This document shows, one piece after another, positions 34,765 through 44,142 of a stretch of DNA of 64,000 nt. The DNA comes from Rhizobium leguminosarum bv. trifolii WSM2297. GTDB taxonomy: Bacteria; Pseudomonadota; Alphaproteobacteria; Rhizobiales; Rhizobiaceae. The stretch covers positions 1,518,442 to 1,582,441 of the forward strand of contig NZ_JH719393.1 in assembly GCF_000271845.1 (NCBI RefSeq). Direction: 5' to 3'. Under the pieces are notes generated by a model that was not told where the DNA came from, did not search any database, and was given only the letters and a program-made list of their open reading frames with translations. A program made the position numbers and the translations under genes. Each line of letters starts with the position of its first letter. Position 1 is the first letter of the stretch.

Positions 34765-35550
34765 TTAACCTAGAATGTCGGGGGTTACCGACCGGTAAGC
34801 TAACACGGCGATTTCCGGTAGTAATGTTCTTTCCTTCTTGCTCGCAAATCGCTTTGATGTCGAAGCCATTATGAATCCTGGCAGTGCCTTCTTTTCCGCA
34901 TCAGTCAGGCCGCGGACTCCCTGATAACCCTGCAGTAGCGCTCGCGCACGCTCTTTGTTCAGCTCTCCGCTGATATCGCCCGCCAAACCGACGAGCGCAT
35001 CAGCAAGCTCCGACACGAGCGCGGCCTCGTGCCGAAGCCTGAAGTTGATGACTCCGCTGACTTCCTCTCCGAGGAAAAAGACGTTCTCCTGGACCAATGC
35101 GCCGTGAATTGCGCCAGCGGGAAGATCCGTCGATTTGCACTTCGCTTTTCGTTCCAGGACGGTGTGTATTTCAGCTATCACGCGGCCCAGGCTGAGGCAT
35201 TTTGCTGGGCTTGCAAATGTGGATGAGGCGCCGGGTACGAAGCCCACGATGGCAACCAATCGACCTGCGGCCCGAGACGTGGCGTGGCCGTCGACAGTGC
35301 GCAACGGCTTGGGGCAGGGGACGCCACGTCGATAAAGCGCCTCCATGGTTTCGAAGGCCCTTTCCAGATCTGAAGGTTGGGCTCCGTTCTCGAAAAGTGT
35401 AACGATGAATTCACCCTCCCCGGTGCGAAACAGGTAGGTCGTCTCGGTGTCGCCGTCCGCGATCCCAATCACTGAAAGAAGCGAGGTAAAGCCGTAAGCT
35501 GCGGTTATGAGTTGGCGATCGTCGTCAGAAAGCTCGGTAAAAACAGCCAT
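34765..35550 (-). CDS. Homoserine-kinase-like (ThrB type II fold) protein lacking catalytic residues
   Basis: Protein of 261 residues in the ThrB/aminoglycoside-phosphotransferase family: MAVFTELSDDD opening, GEFIVTLFENG, GRLVAIVGFVPG. Family members are about 320 residues; here some 60 residues before the catalytic loop are missing. The loop, normally HADLFPDN, reads HGALVQEN (149-156), so the catalytic Asp is Ala, and the Mg-binding IDF reads INF (168-170). It is therefore predicted inactive as a kinase. The frame is intact and sits in a tight operon, so it may be a sensor or partner protein, or a gene at an early stage of decay. Confidence 0.75.
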   Translation of the reverse strand: MAVFTELSDDDRQLITAAYGFTSLLSVIGIADGDTETTYLFRTGEGEFIVTLFENGAQPSDLERAFETMEALYRRGVPCPKPLRTVDGHATSRAAGRLVAIVGFVPGASSTFASPAKCLSLGRVIAEIHTVLERKAKCKSTDLPAGAIHGALVQENVFFLGEEVSGVINFRLRHEAALVSELADALVGLAGDISGELNKERARALLQGYQGVRGLTDAEKKALPGFIMASTSKRFASKKERTLLPEIAVLAYRSVTPDILG

Positions 35551-35580
35551 TTCCTACCCTTATGCGGCCGATGAACCCAA

Positions 35581-36978
35581 TCAGAAATTTGCGAAGGCAG
35601 CGCTACCTTCAAAGAGCTCTTCAACTTGACTGGAGGCCAAGATCCCTTCCTCTTCCACGACCTGTCGCAGCCCCCGCTTTTCGGCAAGCGCCTTCTTGGA
35701 AAGATGCGCTGCCTTGCTGTATCCGATAAGCATTGCCAACGGCGTCGCGAGGACGAGAGACCGATCGAGGAGGTCCCTGCACCGGTCGACATCAACTTCA
35801 ATGCCATCGACGCATCGCTGCTGAAAAATTTCCATCCCACGCGTCAACATCCGCATCGACTGAAGGATGTTGAGGATGATCACCGGCTCCATCGCATTGA
35901 GTTGCAACTGCCCCGCGCTTGCCGCCAGCGTGACAGTGAGATCATTTCCGATAACCTGGAATCCGATCTGGTTCATCATTTCTGGAATGACGGCATTCAC
36001 TTTACCGGGCATGATTGAGGATCCGGCTTGCACAGGCGGGAGTCGGATCTCACCAAGGCCACCCCTCGGACCACTGCTCAAGAGCCGCAAATCATTGCAG
36101 ACTTTGGTCAGCTTCACAGCAATTCGCTTGAGAATACTGGAGAATGATACGAAGCCGCCAGTGTCGGATGTAGCTTCAATCAAGTTTCGAGCGGGAATTA
36201 CCTGAATACCGGAAATCTGCGTGAGGTGGGCGCAAGCCGCGTCCCGAAAGCCGCGGGGGACGTTAATTGAGGTTCCGATTGCAGATCCGCCGAGGTTAAC
36301 TTCCTTCAACAACCTGGCAGCGGACTGCACTTGATTAATGTCTTCGTCGATCAGTTCGGCGAAAGCATCAAACTCTTGCCCGGCTGTCATTGGGACGGCA
36401 TCTTGCAATTGAGTGCGGCCGACTTTCAGCGCAGTCGCATACTCACGCGCTTTCGCACGGAAGGCATCGCGCAGCCCGACCTGGGACGCTATCAACCCCT
36501 CGCAAGCGCGAAGAATGGTCAGACGGAGTGCGGTCGGGTAGACATCGTTTGTCGATTGGCAAAGGTTCACGTCATCATTGGGATGAAGCTTGTCGTAGTC
36601 GCCCACCGGCGCCCCGAGCTTTAGCAGAGCCAGGTTAGCGATAACCTCGTTGACGTTCATGTTGGTGGACGTCCCCGCCCCACCCTGCATCATATCGACC
36701 GGGAAGTTCTCATCAACGCACTTCAACTCGATCAGATCATCGCAAGCCTGAGAGATCGCCGACGCTTTTTCCGCAGACAGAAGCCCAAGGTCAGCGTTCG
36801 CGCACGCGGCCGCTTTCTTGACCATAGCCATGGATTGAACGAGTTCGGGGAAGTCTTTGAGGCGAAAGCCTGAAACGTTGAAATTGAGCTCAGCTCGACG
36901 CGTATGGACGCCGTATAGAACATCACCAGGGATGGGAAGGGGGCCGATCAAATCGGCCTCTATGCGTTCAGTTCTCAT
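35581..36978 (-). CDS. aspA: Aspartate ammonia-lyase
   Basis: Protein of 465 residues, full length for the aspartase/fumarase superfamily. Key parts: GGAGTSTNMNVNEVIAN, HPNDDVNLCQSTNDVYPTALR, VGRTQLQDAVPMTAGQEF and the catalytic loop GSSIMPGKVNAVIPEM. GAGTSTNMN with the aspartase-type loop favours aspartase over fumarase. Reaction: L-aspartate to fumarate and ammonia. It lies in an operon with homoserine dehydrogenase and an aldehyde dehydrogenase, which together could feed it aspartate. Confidence 0.88.
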   Translation of the reverse strand: MRTERIEADLIGPLPIPGDVLYGVHTRRAELNFNVSGFRLKDFPELVQSMAMVKKAAACANADLGLLSAEKASAISQACDDLIELKCVDENFPVDMMQGGAGTSTNMNVNEVIANLALLKLGAPVGDYDKLHPNDDVNLCQSTNDVYPTALRLTILRACEGLIASQVGLRDAFRAKAREYATALKVGRTQLQDAVPMTAGQEFDAFAELIDEDINQVQSAARLLKEVNLGGSAIGTSINVPRGFRDAACAHLTQISGIQVIPARNLIEATSDTGGFVSFSSILKRIAVKLTKVCNDLRLLSSGPRGGLGEIRLPPVQAGSSIMPGKVNAVIPEMMNQIGFQVIGNDLTVTLAASAGQLQLNAMEPVIILNILQSMRMLTRGMEIFQQRCVDGIEVDVDRCRDLLDRSLVLATPLAMLIGYSKAAHLSKKALAEKRGLRQVVEEEGILASSQVEELFEGSAAFANF

Positions 36979-36988
36979 TTTCCGCCCC

Positions 36989-37867
36989 CTAATCCAGGAT
37001 TCCAGCGTGGCGCATCGCCTGAGCGATGGCTTCCTTAACAGCTGGGCTCACCTCGACGAGCGGAAGGCGCAGGTCGCCGCGGATCTTCGAAAGTTGCGCC
37101 AACGCGAACTTCACGCCAGCCGGGCTGGTCTCGAGGAACAGCGCACGGTGTAGGGGCATCAGTCGATCTTGAAGAGCCAGTGCCGCCGCGAAATCACCCC
37201 CCAGACATGCCCGTTGGAAATCTGCACAGAGCCGGGGGGCGACATTCGCGGTCACCGAGATGCAGCCGTGGCCGCCGTGGGCCATGTAGCCCAGCGCCGT
37301 GCCATCTTCGCCAGTGAGAAGATTGAACTCCTTGCCGCAGGCCATCCGCTCCAGTGACGGGCGCAAGAGATTGCCTGTCGCGTCCTTGACGCCCTTGACG
37401 TTCGGACAATCTTTAAAAATGCGGGCAAGCGTTTCGACTTGAACATCGATCACACTCCGACCCGGAATGTTGTAGACGATTATCGGAATCGAAGCTTCAG
37501 CGTCGATGGCCTTAAAGTGCCGATAGATCCCCTCTTGCGTGGGCTTATTGTAGTACGGTGAGACGATTAGCAAACCGTCCGCGCCGGCCTCCTGGGCGGG
37601 CCGCACGAAGCTGATTGCTTCCTCGGTGCTGTTGGAGCCGGCGCCGGCAATGACCGGAACGCGACCATTCGCAGCTTCGATCGCGATCTCCACGACTTGT
37701 TTGTGTTCGGCATGACTGAGCGTCGGGCTTTCCCCCGTTGTCCCGCAGGGGACAAGCCCTGACGTGCCCTCGGCGATCTGCCATTCGATAAGGCTGCAAA
37801 GCGCAGCCTCGTCGACCTTCCCATCGGCAAATGGCGTCACAAGCGCGGTGATAGATCCTTTGAACAT
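36989..37867 (-). CDS. dapA: 4-hydroxy-tetrahydrodipicolinate synthase family protein
   Basis: Protein of 292 residues, the standard DapA length. Features: [27 protein letters not shown] (Thr pair), [26 protein letters not shown] (Tyr), and the Schiff-base lysine in [15 protein letters not shown] lies five bases before the ATG at 37867. Condenses pyruvate with aspartate semialdehyde, the expected product of the homoserine dehydrogenase encoded in the same operon, or performs a related aldol reaction. Being in a catabolic operon it is probably not the housekeeping copy. Confidence 0.85.
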   Translation of the reverse strand: MFKGSITALVTPFADGKVDEAALCSLIEWQIAEGTSGLVPCGTTGESPTLSHAEHKQVVEIAIEAANGRVPVIAGAGSNSTEEAISFVRPAQEAGADGLLIVSPYYNKPTQEGIYRHFKAIDAEASIPIIVYNIPGRSVIDVQVETLARIFKDCPNVKGVKDATGNLLRPSLERMACGKEFNLLTGEDGTALGYMAHGGHGCISVTANVAPRLCADFQRACLGGDFAAALALQDRLMPLHRALFLETSPAGVKFALAQLSKIRGDLRLPLVEVSPAVKEAIAQAMRHAGILD

Positions 37868-37904
37868 CATAACCTCCGAAAGTAGCATTGGGCGGCGGCG
37901 CCGA

Positions 37905-39317
37905 TTAACGCTGCAGGCGCGTGATGCAGACGACCTTCGGCTGAGTCATGTCCTCATAGGCAAAACGAACGCCTTCGCGTCCCATGCTGCCGTACTTGAA
38001 CCCGCCAAACGGCATCGCGTCGAACCGATAGTCCGAGGATTGATTGATCATGACACCCCCGGCATCGATCCGTTTGGCAGCATCCAAGGCCTCAGTGAGA
38101 TCGTTGGTAAAGATCCCCGCATGAAGGCTATATTCCGGGTTGTTCGCCAGCTCTATGGCCTCATCTAGGCTGCCAAAGGGCTGCAATATGACTACCGGTG
38201 CGAAGACCTCGTCGTTCAACACGTCGCAGGCCGCCGGCACGTTTTCCAAGACGGTCGGGGGATAGAGGGTGCCCGAGGGCTTGTGACCGCAAAGCAGCGT
38301 CGCACCAGCAGCGATCGCGCGCTCCACCATGGCGGCGGCGCGGGTCACCGCGTGTTCGGAGATCATCGGGCCCATGTCAGTATCAGGGTCCATCGGGTCG
38401 CCGGTTTTCAACTTGGCGGACTGCGCCAAGAATTCGGTCTTGAACCGTTCGTAGATCGGACGCTGGACCAGAATCCGCTGCGTTCCGATGCAGTTCTGGC
38501 CAGCCGCCCAGAACGAACCTGAAACGCAATCTTCCACGGCGGCGTCGACATCGCTGTTTTCCGTCACGATGACCGGTGCATTGCCGCCGAGATCCATCGC
38601 GAGCTTCTTGATGCCCGCAGATTTTGCGATGGCCTCGCCGGTGGCAAAGCCGCCTGTGAAGGAGATCATACGGACGTCTTTTGCCGAAACGAGCGCTTTG
38701 CCCAGGTCGGCGCCGCCGACAGCGACCGTGACGACCTCGTCCGGCAAACCGCTTTCGATCAACACCTCTACCAGCTTGATGGCCGATAGTGGCGTAAGCT
38801 CCGACGGCTTCAGAAGTACCGCATTGGCGCCGGCAATGGCGGGGCCAAGCTTGTGCGCCACGAGATTGAGCGGGTCATTATGAGGCGTGATGGCCGTGAT
38901 GATGCCCAGTGGCTCCCGGGTGTACCAGCCTTGACGAGACTCGGATCCGGCATAGGCATCAAAGGGGATGACTTCGCCAGCATTCCGCTTGGCCTCTTCC
39001 GCAGAGAGTTTCAGCGTGTTGACGCAACGTGTCGCTTCCTTGCGGGCCTGGGTGATTGTCTTCCCCGCTTCCCGCACGATCAGGAGCGCGAATTCCTCCT
39101 TGCGTTCCTCGACCGCAGCTGCGGCCTTTTCAAGAATTGCAGAGCGCTGGTGGCGGGGGAGCGACCGCGCGATCTGCGCGCCGCGTCTGGCGCGTTTCAG
39201 CAACAGGTCCACAGCATTGGCATCGGTCTCGCGGACGGCTCCGATAAGGCTGCCGTCGAAAGGGTTACAGACAATGATCTCGTCGGAAGAGCTGGTTTTC
39301 AAGGCTAAACCGGGCAT
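37905..39317 (-). CDS. Aldehyde dehydrogenase, possible aspartate-semialdehyde oxidising enzyme
   Basis: Protein of 470 residues, ALDH superfamily: [37 protein letters not shown], catalytic Cys in [11 protein letters not shown]. The general-base motif, usually ELGG, reads DLGG ([11 protein letters not shown]), an unusual Glu-to-Asp change also seen in some specialised members. Its ATG shares one base with the homoserine dehydrogenase stop (TGATG). Because its neighbour makes aspartate 4-semialdehyde and the operon also encodes aspartase, I infer oxidation of that semialdehyde to aspartate. Phosphonoacetaldehyde- or lactaldehyde-type substrates are alternatives. Confidence 0.82.
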   Translation of the reverse strand: MPGLALKTSSSDEIIVCNPFDGSLIGAVRETDANAVDLLLKRARRGAQIARSLPRHQRSAILEKAAAAVEERKEEFALLIVREAGKTITQARKEATRCVNTLKLSAEEAKRNAGEVIPFDAYAGSESRQGWYTREPLGIITAITPHNDPLNLVAHKLGPAIAGANAVLLKPSELTPLSAIKLVEVLIESGLPDEVVTVAVGGADLGKALVSAKDVRMISFTGGFATGEAIAKSAGIKKLAMDLGGNAPVIVTENSDVDAAVEDCVSGSFWAAGQNCIGTQRILVQRPIYERFKTEFLAQSAKLKTGDPMDPDTDMGPMISEHAVTRAAAMVERAIAAGATLLCGHKPSGTLYPPTVLENVPAACDVLNDEVFAPVVILQPFGSLDEAIELANNPEYSLHAGIFTNDLTEALDAAKRIDAGGVMINQSSDYRFDAMPFGGFKYGSMGREGVRFAYEDMTQPKVVCITRLQR

Positions 39318-40378
39318 CACGCGGCCTCCTTCGCGAGTTTGGGCGAGTGGGCATTGTGGATAGCCACGATGTCGGACAGCAGAGCGTAGGCGGTTTCGAT
39401 CCGGCCGGCGCCCGGGCCGGTGACGGTGACCGAGCCGAGCAGTTCCGTGTTCAGGGAAACGGCATTGGTAGCGCCGTTGACGCCGGCGAGCGGATGCCCG
39501 AGGGGAAGCTGTTTGGGCGCGACGCTGCCGGTTATCGTCCCGTCGGCATTGCGAACTGCAGATCCGATCAATTTCCAACGGCTTTCAGCCTTGACCGCTG
39601 CCTGAATGTCTGAAGGAGACAGCTTGGAGATGCCATTGCAGGAGATGTCCTCCGGCTTAAGGTTTGCCCCCAGTAGCTCGTTTGCCAAGATCACTACCTT
39701 CAGACGAACGTCGAAACCTTCGACGTCGGCGGTCGGATCTGCTTCGGCATAGCCGAGCGACTGTGCTTCCGCGACGGCGCTGGCGAAGTCCAGACCGTTT
39801 TCCATGCGGCCGAGCACGAAGTTCGATGTACCATTGAGGATTCCTTCGAACCCTTTCACCTCTGCGCCGGCAAGGGTCTTCTCGGCCATGCGTATGACCG
39901 GCGTACCGCTCATGACGGAGCCCTCATACTCGAAATGGACGCCGTTCGCCTTTGCAACAGCCTTCAGTTCCTGAGCGGCGATTGCGACGGGCCCCTTGTT
40001 CGTGGTGACGACGTGCTTGCCGGACGTGAGGGCCCAGCGGCAGTGAGAAACGGCGGGCTCGCCATCCCCCGGGTTCGTAAATGTCGCTTCCACGATGATG
40101 TCGGCAGGCGCGGTCTTGATGATAGCCTCGTTGTCAGCTTCCGCGCTGCCGCCAGATAGCCCGCCGAAGCCGCCCTTGGCGAATTTTGCTTCCACGAGGG
40201 TCTTGGCATCCAGGCCGTTCGGCGAAACAACGGAACCCAGATAGAGATCGCTAACGGCCACGATGTTCAGGCGGAAATCGAGATCCCGTTCCCACAGCGG
40301 GTTCCTCGACGCGATGAGCTCGGCCAAAGCGCGGTTGACGCCACCAAATCCGATTAGAGCAATATTATAGATTTTCAT
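39317..40378 (-). CDS. hom: Homoserine dehydrogenase without ACT domain
   Basis: Protein of 353 residues. N-terminal NAD-binding motif [16 protein letters not shown], then [31 protein letters not shown], and the catalytic domain [47 protein letters not shown] with the conserved Lys/Glu/Asp. Biosynthetic enzymes of about 430 residues carry a C-terminal ACT domain for threonine feedback; it is absent here. That suits use in the oxidising, catabolic direction. First gene of the operon; GGAGGAAC stands before ATG 40378. Confidence 0.9.
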   Translation of the reverse strand: MKIYNIALIGFGGVNRALAELIASRNPLWERDLDFRLNIVAVSDLYLGSVVSPNGLDAKTLVEAKFAKGGFGGLSGGSAEADNEAIIKTAPADIIVEATFTNPGDGEPAVSHCRWALTSGKHVVTTNKGPVAIAAQELKAVAKANGVHFEYEGSVMSGTPVIRMAEKTLAGAEVKGFEGILNGTSNFVLGRMENGLDFASAVAEAQSLGYAEADPTADVEGFDVRLKVVILANELLGANLKPEDISCNGISKLSPSDIQAAVKAESRWKLIGSAVRNADGTITGSVAPKQLPLGHPLAGVNGATNAVSLNTELLGSVTVTGPGAGRIETAYALLSDIVAIHNAHSPKLAKEAA

Positions 40379-40631
40379 GTGGGTTCCTCCGGTGAAGCGA
40401 TTTGTGCGCATATCATTGGATACGGATCGCTCAGTCGGAACGGTACAAACAGACCAATCTACCGTGCATTTTGCTCATGACACTGACTGTTTGCCGCGTG
40501 CCCGTCCGTCCGGCTTGAGCATCGGACATAATGAACCGGATGAGGAAAAGCTCACCTGCTCAGTGCAGTCCGTCGAAGTGCCAATCGACTTTCAGCGAGG
40601 ACGACGCGTCTGAGCCGACGCTGTGGCAATC

Positions 40632-41063
40632 TCAGGAAAAGTGATCAAAGTCGATCGGAACTGAAAAGCCCGTTTTGACACGGTCCATGACCACCATCGT
40701 CTTGAAGCCTTTTATATCGGGAGTTTCGTAGAAGAACTTGCGGGTAAAGACTTCGTAATCCTCCATGCTTTGAGCAGTGACAATCAGGACGAAGTCCGCG
40801 TCTCCCGTTACATAGTAGCCGTTCATAACTTCCGGTGTCTGGCGGATCGATTGCTTGAACCGGTCGACGATGTCGGCCCTTTCCCGCTCGAGCGTGACCA
40901 ACACAAGCATTGCGATCGGCCGGCCGACGGATTTAGGCTTCACAACCGCAACCTCCGCCTCAATCACACCCGCCTGACGCAGTCGCTTGAGACGGCGCTG
41001 CACCGCGGTGGCCGAAAGACCAACCAGCGCGCCGAGTTCCTCGCTGCTGTGACGCCGCTCGGA
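40632..41063 (-). pseudogene. Truncated Lrp/AsnC-family regulator gene
   Basis: The frame encodes the second half of the HTH (SSEELGALVGLSATAVQRRLKRLRQAGVIEAEV) and a complete RAM domain (RPIAMLVLVTLERERADIVDRF ... NGYYVTGDADFVLIVTAQSM). Upstream an in-frame stop at 41064-41066 replaces the first helices and the start codon. The only alternative starts lie inside the HTH. The break coincides with the beginning of the threonine aldolase fragment on the other strand. In position it would have been the upstream regulator of the homoserine operon. Confidence 0.8.
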
Positions 41064-41468
41064 TCAGTGCTGGTCGGGGATGTAAAGTTGATCGGGCGGG
41101 CACGCCGTTGGCGCAAGATGCTCAGCGGGGGCATGCGGCAGGCGGGAATAGTTGCGGCGGCCGGGCTGCATGCCCTCGACCACCATGTCCAACGTCTGGC
41201 CGAGGATCATGCCAATGCCAAGGCTCTTGCCGACGGATTCGCGGAAATCACAGGACTGACAGCTAAGCCGCCGCAGTCCAACATGGTGTTCGTTGAGCTC
41301 GCGCCCGAGCTGGCGACCCGGTTATCCGAGGCGCTGCGTCAGCGCGGGATTGCGGCGAGTTTCTGGCCAGGTGGGCGAATGCGCTGGGTCACCCATCTCG
41401 ACGTCGATCGTGTCGCCGTTGACGAGGCAATCGCAGCGGTGCGCGAGGTCACCGAAAGACGGGGATGA
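41052..41468 (+). pseudogene. ltaE: 3' fragment of a low-specificity L-threonine aldolase gene
   Basis: About 138 codons encode the C-terminal part of threonine aldolase: TPLGSVLVGDVKLIGRARRW, RKMLSGGMRQAGIVAAAGLHALDHH, RLAEDHANAKALADG and NMVFVELAPELATRL. The PLP-lysine half of the enzyme is gone; the reading frame upstream is antisense to the asnC fragment. The gene was cut by the same event that truncated asnC. Not expected to be functional. Confidence 0.82.
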
Positions 41469-41910
41469 AGACCCCCGGCGGGTGGAGCAGGGCAATATGC
41501 GCGCGCTCGTTCCAGGCTGCTTCGTCCTACGAAAGAAGCAGGCCTCTTCTGAAATCAAAAACGATCCGGGACGGGGACGGGTCCTGCGCAGTGGACCTCC
41601 GCTTGCCCCCCGGATCTGCGTCATGGCGTTTGAAACAATTATCAAACTGAAGCCGAGAAGTGGCTCATCATGTGGCGTACGAGCGCGTCCAAAAGGCCGC
41701 GTGACGATCGTTTGCGTCGACCGAGAGGCTGCTTTAGCAGGCGTTCTCCCTTTAGCCAGATTCGAGACATCAGGCGTTTCGCTGTTTTTGTTGATCGCAA
41801 CGCCGCGATTTCAGCAGATCGAAAATTATCCGCGACCAATTTGATCTATATTGACACCAATCGTCAAACCAATTCTATATTGATCGCACAACGATCCTAA
41901 TTGGTAGCGA
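41469..41910. other. Spacer before the semialdehyde dehydrogenase operon
   Basis: About 440 bp without a supported gene. Its right end is AT-rich and holds a direct repeat (separate entry at 41845-41883). The left part, next to the threonine aldolase fragment, shows nothing I recognise. Confidence 0.4.
41845..41883 (+). promoter_or_regulatory. Direct repeat TCTATATTGA, possible operator
   Basis: The ten-base sequence TCTATATTGA occurs at 41845-41854 and again at 41874-41883, 29 bp apart, i.e. close to three helical turns. It lies 28-66 bp upstream of the semialdehyde dehydrogenase start in an otherwise GC-rich sequence. Candidate regulator binding site; the regulator is unknown. Confidence 0.4.
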
Positions 41911-43419
41911 ATGGTGCTGAACGTGAAAACAACTCCGACACTTGAAACCACCCGTGTTACCGCTTCGCAGACGGCTGCTGTGGTATGCGAAGCTCCAACC
42001 CAACTTTTCATCGGCGGTGAATGGGTCTCGGCAAAAGGCGGCCGGACCTTTGACGTCAGCGATCCCTCGACTGCAGATGCAATCGCTACGGTTTGTGACG
42101 GCGACATACAGGATGCCCTGGCGGCCGTCGATGCGGCAGAAAAGGCAGCTGCTGCCTGGAAAGCAACGTCGCCGCGCCGCCGCTCGGATGTTCTGATGAA
42201 GTGTTTTCACCTTCTTCTCGAACAAGCAGAGTGGCTGGCACAGCTGATCACGACGGAAAATGGCAAGGCGCTTCCCGACGCGAGATCGGAAGTCGCCTAC
42301 GCGGCCGAGTTCTTCCGTTGGTATGCAGAGGAAGCTGTAAGGGCTTCCGGGGAATTTGGATCAGCACCTTCCGGCGCAAACCGGATCATCGTGAGCCATG
42401 AGCCTATTGGTATCGCTGTATTGGTAACGCCTTGGAACTTCCCGGCGGCAATGGCGACGCGAAAAATTGCTCCCGCGTTGGCTGCGGGTTGCACCTGCAT
42501 ACTGAAACCCGCAGCCGAGACGCCTCTGACGGCGCTGGCGATCGGTGAACTTATGCGGCAGGCAGGTGTTCCCGCTGGAGTGGTCAACATCGTTACCACC
42601 AAGAAAGCAGGACCTGTGGTCAGCGCAATGCTGCATGACAAGCGGGTACGGAAGCTGTCGTTCACCGGCTCGACAGGGGTTGGCAGGATCCTGCTGCGCG
42701 AGGCCGCGGACCAGGTCGTCAGCTGTTCAATGGAACTGGGTGGCAATGCGCCGTTCATTGTATTCGATGATGCCGATCTGGAGATGGCTGTCGCCGGCGC
42801 AATGGTCGCCAAGATGCGTAATGGCGGTGAGGCCTGCACGGCTGCGAACCGCTTCTACGTCCAAAAAAGTATTTCGGCCGACTTCACGCGGCGCTTCGCG
42901 GAGGAGATGGCGGCGCTCAATGTCGGACCAGGTCTGGCGCCGGATACGCAGCTTGGCCCGCTGATCACTGGGGCCGCGGTGGCCAAGGTGGAGCGGTTGG
43001 TAGACGACGCGATCGCCAAGGGAGCCCGTCTGGTTACCGGTGGTAGCAGACTGAGCGGCGAGGGTTTCTATTATCTGCCAACCGTTTTGGCCGATATCTC
43101 TCCCGACGCCGAGATACTTCGCGAAGAAATCTTCGGTCCGGTCGCGCCAATCATCGTGTTTGATACTGAAGACGAGGTCGTCGAGTTGGCCAATGATAGC
43201 GAATACGGACTGGTATCCTATGTCTTTAGCCGGGATCTCAAGCGCGCGCTCGCAGTCGCGGGCAGGCTGGAAAGCGGCATGGTCGGAATTAACCGCGGTG
43301 TCGTCTCCGACGCGGCCGCACCGTTCGGCGGCATGAAACAGAGCGGCCTCGGACGCGAAGGCAGCCATCACGGCATGCTCGAATACCTCGAAACGAAATA
43401 CATCGCCGCCACTTGGTAG
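41911..43419 (+). CDS. gabD: Succinate-semialdehyde dehydrogenase-type aldehyde dehydrogenase
   Basis: Protein of 502 residues. Motifs: LFIGGEWVSAKGGRTFDVSDP, LVTPWNFPAAMATRKIAPALAAGCTCILKPA (SSADH signature), SFTGSTGVGRIL, MELGGNAPFIVF and the Cys in GGEACTAANRF. All catalytic residues are present. It probably oxidises succinate or glutarate semialdehyde with NAD(P). About 25 N-terminal residues before the homologous region may not be used. Followed after 110 bp by a cupin gene and then a GNAT gene in the same direction. Confidence 0.88.
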   Translation: MVLNVKTTPTLETTRVTASQTAAVVCEAPTQLFIGGEWVSAKGGRTFDVSDPSTADAIATVCDGDIQDALAAVDAAEKAAAAWKATSPRRRSDVLMKCFHLLLEQAEWLAQLITTENGKALPDARSEVAYAAEFFRWYAEEAVRASGEFGSAPSGANRIIVSHEPIGIAVLVTPWNFPAAMATRKIAPALAAGCTCILKPAAETPLTALAIGELMRQAGVPAGVVNIVTTKKAGPVVSAMLHDKRVRKLSFTGSTGVGRILLREAADQVVSCSMELGGNAPFIVFDDADLEMAVAGAMVAKMRNGGEACTAANRFYVQKSISADFTRRFAEEMAALNVGPGLAPDTQLGPLITGAAVAKVERLVDDAIAKGARLVTGGSRLSGEGFYYLPTVLADISPDAEILREEIFGPVAPIIVFDTEDEVVELANDSEYGLVSYVFSRDLKRALAVAGRLESGMVGINRGVVSDAAAPFGGMKQSGLGREGSHHGMLEYLETKYIAATW

Positions 43420-43529
43420 CTGCGCTGCGATCGTAGCGTTGTTCCGCGATAGCATCTCGTGGCGACGGCGGATCGATTTGAATCATCCGGAGATGACGCG
43501 GATGGCTCCAGCCAGAATAGGAGAGATAA

Positions 43530-43883
43530 ATGTCCCTGCTGAAAACCATCGACCCGAATCCATCGTTCGAGCCGAAGCATAAAACTGCCGAGCCGGACCG
43601 CCTTATTGCGGGCAGCCCCGCTTTCAAGACGTGGCTGCAGGACACCGCCAAGGACGGCAAAGTCAATACCGGCGTATTCGAGGCGACGCCTGGCGAAACG
43701 CACTCCATCAAGGGCGAAACGTTTGAATTTTGCCATCTCGTGCATGGTGTGATCGAATTGACCGAGAAGGGTAAGGAGCCGGTCGTTTATCGCGCGGGCG
43801 ACAGCTTCGTGATGAAGCCCGGCTATGTCGGGGTCTGGAAGACAATCGAGACGGTGCGGAAAATCTTCGTCACCGTCACCTGA
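43530..43883 (+). CDS. Cupin domain protein (DUF861 type), second copy
   Basis: Protein of 117 residues, the same length as the cupin at 33548. Both begin MSLLKTI and share FKTW-QD, KGETFEFCH, AGDSFVMKPG and ETVRKI-VTV. AGGAGAGATAA precedes the ATG. Probably a small-molecule binding or aminohydrolase-like protein working on the product of the neighbouring dehydrogenase; true function unknown. Confidence 0.85.
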   Translation: MSLLKTIDPNPSFEPKHKTAEPDRLIAGSPAFKTWLQDTAKDGKVNTGVFEATPGETHSIKGETFEFCHLVHGVIELTEKGKEPVVYRAGDSFVMKPGYVGVWKTIETVRKIFVTVT

Positions 43884-43891
43884 TCATTCGT

Positions 43892-43913
43892 GCAATGCCG
43901 TTAGGTGCATTGC
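43892..43913 (+). terminator. Hairpin after the second cupin gene
   Basis: GCAATGC and GCATTGC form seven pairs around an eight-base loop, nine bases past the cupin stop. The T-run that follows is poor (TCTTGAATTT), so termination may be partial. If it does terminate, the GNAT gene downstream needs its own promoter. Confidence 0.4.
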
Positions 43914-44142
43914 TCTTGAATTTCAGACCGGGAACCGGACCGATCGGGCAGGCAAGCCCTTCGATAACCTCCATCCCGAAATTGGATAGGCGGTTTATCC
44001 GCAAATGATGCCGTCTGCCAAACCTGATGCGCTTGCTGCTGATGCCCCTACATAGGCTGGCGGGTCGCTGCTTCAATACGTCACCTGAGGATCGGAAAAA
44101 ACCACCGTTGATTTTTCCAAGGTGAACTTAAAGACCAGAGAA

